Positions 42,190 to 48,933 of a stretch of 49,608 nt of DNA are shown here, one piece after another. Each line of letters opens with the position of its first letter. Position 1 is the stretch's first letter. A model generated the notes under the pieces. It was not told the origin of the DNA. It saw only the letters and a list, made by a program, of their open reading frames with translations, and did not search any database. The stretch is from Lachnospiraceae bacterium (GTDB lineage Bacteria; Bacillota; Clostridia; Lachnospirales; Lachnospiraceae), in contig JAAVAE010000022.1 in assembly GCA_014804245.1 (NCBI GenBank), positions 41,867-91,474 of the forward strand. The letters are read 5' to 3'. Made by a program: the position numbers and the translations under genes.

Positions 42190-44195
42190 ACATCCTCCGG
42201 TATCAATCTTATAATATCATCAAAGGGCATGCAAAGTTCATCACACTCCTGCGCTCTATGATTTTTCAGAATCATTTTTGCAGCATTCTGCATTGCTGGA
42301 AACGCTGATCTCGTAAGCTGGTTAGCATAAATAACAATATTTGCCCCCCTTTGTTTCAATTCCTCTTCAGTAATGCTGTTAAATGATGTCGGAACAACAA
42401 CAATCGGAATCTCACTATTTTTCTTTCTAAACTCATCTATAAATTCAAGTATTTCATCTGGCGACTTTTTTCTGCTATGTATCATAATGGCATCCGCACC
42501 CGCCTTAACATATGCATGGGCTCTCAATAAAGCATCCTGCATTCCTTGCTCAAGTATCAAACTCTCAATCCTTGCACAAATCATGAAGTCCTTGGTTCTC
42601 TGTGCCTTCTTCCCAGCAGATATTTTCTTAGAAAAGTTTTCTATGCTGTCCTGTGTCTGAACCACCTCATTACCAAATAAAGAATTCTTCTTTAATCCAG
42701 TTTTATCCTCTATGATTACCATAGACACACCAATACGTTCCAGTGAACGAACCGTATATACAAAATGCTCAGTCAGCCCGCCGGTATCGCCATCAAATAT
42801 AATTGGTTTTGTTGTAACTTCGCATATATCATCAATTGTGCGGAAACGAGAAGTAATATCCACAACTTCAATATCCGGTTTCCCCTTAGCCGTTGAATCG
42901 CAAAGTGAACTTACCCACATCGCATCAAACTGTTTCGCACCACCTTTTTCCTCTACTACAGTCTTTTCCACGATAAGTCCGGTTAATCCGCTATGCGCTT
43001 CCATGGCTGTAACCAAACCCTTTATTGATAATAGTTTTTTTAATCTTGAACGCCTGATATCAGGTGTAGATAGTTCTTCTCTCGCTCTTCGCTCTAACTC
43101 AATATATTTTTCATCATTTGAATATGGATATTCGACCAATTTTCCGCCATATACAGCTAATGTCTCCACAACTTCGTCACGTATTGTTTTTTGAATTCCT
43201 TCTTTCCAATCATCACCATGTACCACAATATCTGGTTTATATTTCTGCAAATTATCTTTATAGCTAAGTGTTTTTTGCTCAACAACTTTGTATACACCCA
43301 CTATATTTTCAAACATTGCTTTTCGTTCGGCAAACGGAAGAAGCGGAAATCTTTTGTAGCTGGCAACAACTTCATCCGATAGGACTCCTACAATTAGTTT
43401 CCCTAAATGCTGTGCTTTTTTTATAATAGCAATATGACCACTATGAATCATATCTGTCGAAAAGCTCATATACACGATTCTATTTTCAACTTTCTGCAAC
43501 TTGACTGATACAGAACTCAAATCATCTATATTGTCAATTTCATTACATAATCGATCCTTTATATCTAATGGTCTCATATTGCAAAAAGCCGAAATATCAT
43601 TAAAAGCATTTTCGGCATAACAATTTATATTTCCATTTTCGCAATACTTGATAATATTCTTAAGCCAGACTTCCCAATCCTTTTTAAGTATTTTATATAA
43701 TGGCTGTGCCGCATATGCATTATCGAAAAATTCCACGCCAATATATGTAATTTTATTATCTTTTATTACTGCCTTAAAATCTTTTTGTGGCAATGGCAGT
43801 GTTGTACTGATTGTCATGCAGCTTTCCGGGGATTCAATGACCGAATCAAGCACTGTGCTTTCATACACCAAATCGCCATGCATGAGAATAATATCATCAT
43901 CTAAATATTCCCTAGCACAATATATCGAATAAATATAGTTTGTTTCTTCATATAACGGATTCTTGACAAACCTAATTTGAAGCGGCAAATCTAATTTTTG
44001 ACAATACTCCATTAAGACTTCATCAAAAAAACCTGTTGTAATAATCACTTCGTTAATTCCAATATCAATGAGTTGATTTAACTGACGTGATAAAATAGTC
44101 TCTTTGTATGAAATTTCTGTCATACACTTAGGGTGATCATTTGTCGCCTCTCCCATGCGTGTCCCCATACCCGAATTCAATATAAGCGCTTTCAT
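42186..44195 (-). CDS. Trifunctional nucleotidyltransferase - cytidylyltransferase - PEP mutase fusion
   Basis: 669 residues from ATG 44195 (GAGGG upstream). Domain 1 (about 1-230) is a sugar-nucleotidyltransferase fold: MKALILNSGMGTRMGEATND, then PLYEETNYIYSIYCAR and IILMHGDLVYE. Domain 2 (about 238-365) is a small HxGH cytidylyltransferase: VYMSFSTDMIHSGHIAIIKK (HSGH at 251-254) and DIVVHGDDWKEGIQ. Domain 3 (about 380-650) is phosphoenolpyruvate mutase, with VTAMEAHSGLTGLIVE, IIFDGDTGGLTEH and the diagnostic EDKTGLKKNS at 496-505, which separates it from isocitrate-lyase relatives. It makes phosphonopyruvate and probably activates the finished phosphonate with CMP. It is the first phosphonate gene after the CDP-glycerol-type transferase. 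Confidence 0.9.
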   Translation of the reverse strand: MKALILNSGMGTRMGEATNDHPKCMTEISYKETILSRQLNQLIDIGINEVIITTGFFDEVLMEYCQKLDLPLQIRFVKNPLYEETNYIYSIYCAREYLDDDIILMHGDLVYESTVLDSVIESPESCMTISTTLPLPQKDFKAVIKDNKITYIGVEFFDNAYAAQPLYKILKKDWEVWLKNIIKYCENGNINCYAENAFNDISAFCNMRPLDIKDRLCNEIDNIDDLSSVSVKLQKVENRIVYMSFSTDMIHSGHIAIIKKAQHLGKLIVGVLSDEVVASYKRFPLLPFAERKAMFENIVGVYKVVEQKTLSYKDNLQKYKPDIVVHGDDWKEGIQKTIRDEVVETLAVYGGKLVEYPYSNDEKYIELERRAREELSTPDIRRSRLKKLLSIKGLVTAMEAHSGLTGLIVEKTVVEEKGGAKQFDAMWVSSLCDSTAKGKPDIEVVDITSRFRTIDDICEVTTKPIIFDGDTGGLTEHFVYTVRSLERIGVSMVIIEDKTGLKKNSLFGNEVVQTQDSIENFSKKISAGKKAQRTKDFMICARIESLILEQGMQDALLRAHAYVKAGADAIMIHSRKKSPDEILEFIDEFRKKNSEIPIVVVPTSFNSITEEELKQRGANIVIYANQLTRSAFPAMQNAAKMILKNHRAQECDELCMPFDDIIRLIPEDV

Positions 44196-44219
44196 AAAGC
44201 ATCCCTCACTCATACATTA

Positions 44220-45581
44220 TTATTCATTTCTTACTTCTTCCACGCGTTGTATCATCACTGGCATCCCGGCTTTTTGACACAGCTGTACTACACTGCTCTG
44301 ATCTCCATAATACGCATCGCTTATAGCAATCGCCCTGCCAAGATCAGCAGTGTCATCATATATTCCCCATCCATCTTCTATATATTTTTTGACAAGCTTG
44401 TCATACTCTATCCATAGTCGTGGCCGCATGCTTGCTACTGTAGCTTTTATCAGTGGATGTGGTCTCCATAACAATACTACTTTGTCCTTATTTTCCTTAA
44501 AGGCACGGAATACATTCTTCATCTTATCCAGCATCTTATCGCTATGTTCTAATAGTGCCCCAACACTGTTATTATACATAATTACTTTCTTCCATGTACC
44601 ATCAGGCTTCCGAATAATCGTCAACCATTCCTCCGGAATTTCCACATCTTCCTTTTTGATATTTGCTACTTTATCGAACTTTGGCGAACCTGTTCCAAAT
44701 ATTTTATCTTCCCAGATTTTTCTAGTATGCTCCCCCGCCTCTTTTGAAAGGACATCTATATATACCTGTCTCATGTTTTCTGACTGTACTATTACTTTAT
44801 CAGCATTTATCACTCCAGGAACCATCACGAAATGAGCCACCGTCTCCACTGCTGACTGATCATTTGGATCCACCTCTGTAAGAACAAAGTATGGTATATA
44901 CACCAGCTTATCTGTATATTGTTTTAAATTAGAAGAATAGAAATAAGGCTCTACACTAGTAATAATATTAGAAGCATCATATGGGTTGTGGATGTATATT
45001 TCATCCGGTCTCCGCTCTTCAAAATTATAGTCACCATACCATATCACCGGGACGTCCTTCGGATACTCCTTGCCTTCGTAATGTTTTTCGCGAAGGCTTC
45101 CATCCGGATTTCTATCATAATACGGAATTGGTATGACATATGCATCGCAGTCCGGATCTGCATCTACTGCTCTCCAAACACTTTCCAAACTATCCCACAT
45201 ACTTGCCTTATAGGGCAAAAATACCACTTCTTTTCTAATATGGATGTCATTTTTAACACTGTTTTCTATTTTTATAAGTACATCATTTAATTGATTGATT
45301 GTTTTATCAGGATATATCGCACCAACTGTAGTACTTATGATTTCTTCATGTATGGCAAATACAGTTTCGCAATATTGCTCAAGCAAGGATACAGTAACAA
45401 AGCCTTCCCCCTCCGAAGTTTCTATAAGATTACCGATATTAATTGCAGCTTCCTGACATTGAATCAGCAAATCGTCTGCCAGCTGAACTGTTTTATTATC
45501 CAAATATGATTTTATTTCGTCATGAGCCTCGGATAATGCGCATAGCATCTCCAGGATTTGTTCCCTATGCTGTCTTCTCAT
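44220..45581 (-). CDS. CDP-glycerol glycerophosphotransferase-like protein
   Basis: 453 residues. The first 130 are helical. The rest resembles the TagF/CDP-glycerol glycerophosphotransferase GT-B fold: VVFLPYKASMWDSLESVWRA, then YVIPIPYYDRNPDGS, IPYFVLTEVDP, VIVQSENMRQVYIDVL, TWKKVIMYNNSVGALLEHSD, VVLLWRPHPLIKAT and AISDAYYGDQSSVVQLCQKA (the family SD-x-Y-GD-xSS donor motif). It lacks the membrane-binding region of wall-teichoic-acid polymerases. CDP-ribitol and CMP-phosphonate made by the same operon are both plausible donors. It has no shared module. It begins the long operon, behind a sigma28-type promoter, a strong hairpin and a GGGAG ribosome site. Confidence 0.82.
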   Translation of the reverse strand: MRRQHREQILEMLCALSEAHDEIKSYLDNKTVQLADDLLIQCQEAAINIGNLIETSEGEGFVTVSLLEQYCETVFAIHEEIISTTVGAIYPDKTINQLNDVLIKIENSVKNDIHIRKEVVFLPYKASMWDSLESVWRAVDADPDCDAYVIPIPYYDRNPDGSLREKHYEGKEYPKDVPVIWYGDYNFEERRPDEIYIHNPYDASNIITSVEPYFYSSNLKQYTDKLVYIPYFVLTEVDPNDQSAVETVAHFVMVPGVINADKVIVQSENMRQVYIDVLSKEAGEHTRKIWEDKIFGTGSPKFDKVANIKKEDVEIPEEWLTIIRKPDGTWKKVIMYNNSVGALLEHSDKMLDKMKNVFRAFKENKDKVVLLWRPHPLIKATVASMRPRLWIEYDKLVKKYIEDGWGIYDDTADLGRAIAISDAYYGDQSSVVQLCQKAGMPVMIQRVEEVRNE

Positions 45582-45608
45582 GGTTTACTCCCTTTGTTTA
45601 TGCCATAT

Positions 45609-45665
45609 TTATCCCATCTTACAGCCAAAGTCCCGCCGCAAGCAGCCACTTGGCTCGTTGCTCAT
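45609..45665 (-). other. Possible upstream ORF or inverted-repeat element in operon leader
   Basis: Between the leader hairpin and the transferase start, an 18-codon frame MSNEPSGCLRRDFGCKMG opens with ATG 45665 and stops at 45609. It has no ribosome site. Its first part overlaps an imperfect 24-bp inverted repeat (45638-45661, half-sites GCAA...AGCCA / TGGCT...TTGC). It may be a leader peptide, an operator or a dispersed repeat; I cannot choose. Confidence 0.3.
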
Positions 45666-45670
45666 GGGAA

Positions 45671-45737
45671 TAAAAAACCAAGAATAAAAATTGATGTCAT
45701 AATTTCCTAGAATCATCGATTTTTATTCTTGGTTTTA
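45671..45737 (-). terminator. Strong hairpin with T-tract in the operon leader (terminator or attenuator)
   Basis: Arms at about 45674-45695 and 45715-45736 pair over roughly 22 bp (AAAACCAAGAATAAAAAT and its complement at the outer part). On the minus strand six T follow. It lies between the sigma28-type promoter at 45805-45832 and the transferase ATG at 45581, so it would stop most transcripts from that promoter unless relieved. Confidence 0.75.
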
Positions 45738-45783
45738 TCCTCCATGATAATTAACCCGACCTTCCTTGTCTCTCTGTTTCGCA

Positions 45784-45839
45784 CAATATTTTACCACGTT
45801 GTTAATATCGGCAGATTGAAGCAATAACTTTACACACCT
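45784..45839 (-). repeat. Promoter repeat copy 1
   Basis: 56 bases, about 90% identical to 46970-47025. The identity covers the whole sigma28-type promoter and the start region, not the neighbouring genes. Confidence 0.85.
45805..45832 (-). promoter_or_regulatory. Sigma28-type promoter for the long glycan operon
   Basis: Minus strand TAAA (45832 to 45829), 16 bases and then GCCGATAT (45812 to 45805). All eight -10 bases match the flagellar sigma consensus. It is about 225 bases before the transferase ATG and just after the FkbM gene. Confidence 0.85.
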
Positions 45840-45866
45840 TCTCCGATATTACTCCATTCTACTCTT

Positions 45867-46862
45867 TTACTTCACTGCGTACATCATTCCCATACCTACA
45901 CGTTTGCCCTGAGCAAATATCTTATAGCTATATTTCTCCAAAATAGATATCAACTTTGTTGAATCTCCGTGATACTCCATCATAATTACATCAATTCTTT
46001 CAAAACATTTTGACCTGTCAAGCGAATCAAATATCTGGAATTCAGCACCTTCCGTATCGATTTTTAGAATGAATTTTTCCTGATGTTTATCCAAAATTTT
46101 TTTAACGATTTCCCCTGCATCTCGACATACGATTTCTGTCCAACGTTTGCTTTGATCAGTAGAAAAAATAGTTCTCCAGCCAGTCTGCTCTGATGATACT
46201 GCCACTTTTTTCGTTATATTCTCATCCGAAAGAGCAATGTTCTCCGCTATTATTTTGCTTTTTATTTCGTCAGAATTCAGGGCAATATTCGCCCGCCCCT
46301 GCTCATATGTATCTTGAAACGCTTCATAACTATATACTTTTTTAACATTAGACATATTTGCAAAATACAAAGATGCAATAGCAACATTCATCCCCATATC
46401 GATGACCACACAATCCTGTTCTAGAAGTTTAAATCGATAAGAATGTCTGCACAGCACCTCATATACAATATCAAAATCAGTCAGATAGCGTTCACAAACA
46501 GTAATACCATCAATCGTAGATATGTATCCGCGCTTATCGTCCGTAGCAGTATAATTCCACGAAGTTCCCGCATCTATACGATTCAAAAACTGGATATGAT
46601 CAGAGGGAATTCCTACTTCGATAAGCTTTTGAAAAATCTGATTTCCAATTATGTAGTCTGTGCAGATGAAGATAATATCATACTCTACGTTTTTAAATTC
46701 TTCAGGTAACAGTACTGGCATTCCTTCATATAAATGTCCGTTATGTGAAGTTGCATTGTTCTCATAACTGTCCGCATAAGCTACAATCTCTAAATCTTTC
46801 GGGAGTTTGGATCTGTTTTGCTTGTAATAATGTCCTGTTCCATAAATAATTGCTTTTCTCAT
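45867..46862 (-). CDS. Rossmann-like module fused to FkbM-family methyltransferase
   Basis: 331 residues. Residues 1-95 are the module (MRKAIIYGTGHYYKQNRSKL, then IVAYADSYENNATSHNG). The C-terminal part is an FkbM-type SAM methyltransferase: DCVVIDMGMNVAIASLYFAN (motif I), KKVYSYEAFQDTYEQGRANI, FILKIDTEGAEFQIFDSLDR (the family K-x-D-x-EG-x-E motif) and IDVIMMEYHG. Such enzymes O-methylate sugars. The start has GATAAGGAGAAAGC upstream. Its own sigma28-type promoter lies at 46991-47018. It has no membrane segment. Confidence 0.88.
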   Translation of the reverse strand: MRKAIIYGTGHYYKQNRSKLPKDLEIVAYADSYENNATSHNGHLYEGMPVLLPEEFKNVEYDIIFICTDYIIGNQIFQKLIEVGIPSDHIQFLNRIDAGTSWNYTATDDKRGYISTIDGITVCERYLTDFDIVYEVLCRHSYRFKLLEQDCVVIDMGMNVAIASLYFANMSNVKKVYSYEAFQDTYEQGRANIALNSDEIKSKIIAENIALSDENITKKVAVSSEQTGWRTIFSTDQSKRWTEIVCRDAGEIVKKILDKHQEKFILKIDTEGAEFQIFDSLDRSKCFERIDVIMMEYHGDSTKLISILEKYSYKIFAQGKRVGMGMMYAVK

Positions 46863-46969
46863 TTATGCTTTCTCCTTATCTTGACTCAAACCAATATACT
46901 TTTATAAATAATACCTATATGCCACAAAAAATATAATCCCGACAACATTCATATTCTGGTAAAAATCCG

Positions 46970-47025
46970 CAATATTTTACCACTTTGTTGTTATCGGCAG
47001 ATTAAGCAGATAACTTTACACATCT
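46970..47025 (-). repeat. Promoter repeat copy 2
   Basis: Counterpart of 45784-45839. The few differences lie between the two promoter elements and at the start region. Confidence 0.85.
46991..47018 (-). promoter_or_regulatory. Sigma28-type promoter for the FkbM gene at 46862
   Basis: Minus strand TAAA (47018 to 47015), 16 bases and then GCCGATAA (46998 to 46991), a full -10 match to the flagellar sigma consensus. It is 129 bases before the FkbM ATG and 25 bases past the end of the preceding gene. Confidence 0.85.
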
Positions 47026-47043
47026 CATCCATCTATAATACTT

Positions 47044-48102
47044 TTATAACGCATACAATACTGTTTCTGTAGTGCTGTCAGAGTAGTGTCGAAAGTATAG
47101 ATTATAATCTGATCTCATTTCTAAAATTAATCTCGGCAGTTCCCAGATATCCTCCGCTTTATGATAAACGCAAATAGCCAGCTTAGGCTTGTACCTTGCA
47201 ATTGTATCTCTTGCACCCTCTAATGCCTTATACTCTGCCCCTTCTATATCCATTTTGACAAAGGACACAGGTCTTCCGTTCAGCATCTCATCCAGCGACA
47301 TGACTTCCACCTTTACCACATTATTCTCTTCTTCCCCAGCAATATGGGAATTGGCAGTACCATTTGCAGCAAAGGAAAGTTCCTTGCTTTCATCCCACAA
47401 TCCCTTACCAATAATTTCATAATTATCAATATCCCTTGATGCAAAATTTCTCTTAAGCTTTTCTATATTTTTCTCATCCGGCTCGAAGCAGTATATTTTC
47501 CCATATTTTCCTTTACACTGTTCAACAAATCTTACCGAAGACATCCCGTCACAGCTTCCTCCATCAACGAAGATCTCATTCTCTTCATAAGTCAAATATG
47601 GAAGGTCAAAGTATTGCTTTCCTTCCGTCGCATCATACCATGCCGTTCCGTCAATAATATTCTCTTCAACAACTTCTAACGTCAATAGCTGTTTACGCAT
47701 TTCGCTCCAAAACGCTTTGGATGGAAGCACAATCTTTTCCCCTGAATATTTATCCAGAAAATCCTTTACCTTCAATACCGGGAGTTCCATACACGTGTCT
47801 GACTTTGGTGAATTATCAATAAATCCTCCCCATGCCTGCGCTCCCCCGATTTTGTAACATAGCATTTTCCCATATGCGCCTGTCCCAAATATATAAGGCT
47901 TTTCTTTCATACTTAAAATTTGCTCCTTTAAAGCAATCCACTTTTCATTTGACTCGGCATTCCGCCGAAAGTCTTCGATCATCCAGTCGAGTTGGGATAG
48001 ATCCCCAGTCATGCTGTACAATAATCTGGAACAGAAAATTTTTCTTGATAGTTCATCTGAAATCGCTTCATAAATCTTTTTAATGTTCCTTTGTTCAATC
48101 AT
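47044..48102 (-). CDS. Rossmann-like module fused to FkbM-family methyltransferase (second gene)
   Basis: 352 residues from ATG 48102, which has AGGAAGG nine bases upstream; an ATG at 48123 lacks a ribosome site. A helical N-terminus of about 80 residues is followed by the module (KPYIFGTGAYGKMLCYKIGG, then GGFIDNSPKSDTCMELPV). The C-terminus is an FkbM methyltransferase: EIFVDGGSCDGMSSVRFVEQ (motif I), KIYCFEPDEKNIEKLKRNF, VSFVKMDIEGAEYKALEGAR (K-x-D-x-EG-x-E) and KLAICVYHKAEDIWELP. The module lies internally here. Its upstream flank is a decayed gene end, so its promoter is not clear. Confidence 0.88.
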   Translation of the reverse strand: MIEQRNIKKIYEAISDELSRKIFCSRLLYSMTGDLSQLDWMIEDFRRNAESNEKWIALKEQILSMKEKPYIFGTGAYGKMLCYKIGGAQAWGGFIDNSPKSDTCMELPVLKVKDFLDKYSGEKIVLPSKAFWSEMRKQLLTLEVVEENIIDGTAWYDATEGKQYFDLPYLTYEENEIFVDGGSCDGMSSVRFVEQCKGKYGKIYCFEPDEKNIEKLKRNFASRDIDNYEIIGKGLWDESKELSFAANGTANSHIAGEEENNVVKVEVMSLDEMLNGRPVSFVKMDIEGAEYKALEGARDTIARYKPKLAICVYHKAEDIWELPRLILEMRSDYNLYFRHYSDSTTETVLYAL

Positions 48103-48107
48103 TTTCT

Positions 48108-48278
48108 TTATCCTTCCTGCCATTTTTTTATTGCCGGAACACGCATAATCGGCACTGCTGTTTCATGCTTTCCGATGCAAAAATCATCTAACTGCTTCGT
48201 AATCAGAAATGCGCTTGTCACCTTAGATTTTTCGTTCCTGCATAATTCCACAATTGCATCCGCTGGGCATAAGCATCG
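48108..48278 (-). pseudogene. 3' fragment of an unidentified gene
   Basis: One minus frame is open for 56 codons ending at TAA 48108. The last part is clean protein-like sequence (KVTSAFLITKQLDDFCIG, then VPIMRVPAIKKWQEG). The stop lies five bases before the FkbM ATG at 48102, as in a tight operon. The start is missing, and the fragment runs into the ATPase fragment near 48265. I do not recognise the family. Confidence 0.4.
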
Positions 48279-48512
48279 TCATCGGACAACACAAGTTCCG
48301 CCTTATTCATTTTAACAAGTGCCGTGAGTTTCAAATTTTCCGAGAGCTTCGGCTCTTCTAAGCCAAGCTGCCTGCAATATTCATAAAGGGACATAGTTGG
48401 TATTTTTAAGACGCTCCATCTGTCCGTGCTGCTGTCCGTTGCGCCTTTTTCTAAAATCGGATTTGCCGAACCAGTGGCAATCAGACGAATATCCTTCCTG
48501 CTGCCTCCTGAT
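48250..48512 (-). pseudogene. Fragment of an AAA_14/DUF4143-type ATPase gene
   Basis: The minus frame reads ESGGSRKDIRLIATGSANPI, then RWSVLKIPTMSLYEYCRQLG and LSENLKLTALVKMNK, typical of the central part of AAA_14/DUF4143 ATPases. Neither the Walker A region nor the C-terminal domain is present. Directly after the MNKAE stretch it jumps to LVLSDDDAYAQRM, which suggests an internal deletion of a few tens of residues. It is a decayed gene, left at the border of the glycan locus. Confidence 0.7.
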
Positions 48513-48565
48513 TCATGATAAAATATAAAGTGCAAAACACAGAATACAAAGGTGGAAAAGCAATT

Positions 48566-48910
48566 ATGCCGGATTGCAAGTACATCCACAAGTGGCTGGC
48601 GGAAAGAAATATCGCTTTGGAACCAGGTTTTGCCGAAAGCTTAAAAGGACTTGCAGGAGCATATAAAAAACATGGTAACTCACTAACGGAAATCTACGCA
48701 GCACTTGGCTGTTCCAAGCAAAACATTTCTTATTGGAATATTCATTCCTACAGTACCCAATCAAAAAAATCCATTTACAAGGTGATTCACAATGCGGAAG
48801 AACTATTCCAGCTCTCTTCCATGCAGGCTGAAGCTCTGACTAATTCGTCCGGCCTTTCCCTGTATCACGAAAAAATAGAAAAGGTCGAGGATCATGGAAA
48901 ATATGTATAG
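48566..48910 (+). CDS. Small hypothetical protein, possible DNA-binding fold
   Basis: 114 residues on the plus strand from ATG 48566, preceded by AAAGGTGG at 48548-48555; the longer frame from 48515 overlaps the ATPase fragment and has no ribosome site. The protein starts MPDCKYIHKWLAERNIALEP. The segment NSLTEIYAALGCSKQNISYW could be a helix-turn-helix. The C-terminus is polar. I do not recognise it, and its position between an ATPase remnant and an Rpn gene suggests an accessory element. Confidence 0.55.
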   Translation: MPDCKYIHKWLAERNIALEPGFAESLKGLAGAYKKHGNSLTEIYAALGCSKQNISYWNIHSYSTQSKKSIYKVIHNAEELFQLSSMQAEALTNSSGLSLYHEKIEKVEDHGKYV

Positions 48911-48933
48911 CTTCCATAACCCTCAAAAAATTG

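Noticed and set aside
11210..48102. Capsule or wall-teichoic-acid locus
   Set aside because: The donor enzymes fit, but there is no membrane component, exporter, polymerase or priming transferase, while sigma28-type promoters and flagellar genes adjoin.
48146..48172. A GAAA-N15-GCCGATTA sigma28-like match ahead of the FkbM gene at 48102
   Set aside because: It falls inside the protein-like 3' fragment ending at 48108, has weaker elements and no similarity to the two repeated promoters, so it may be chance.
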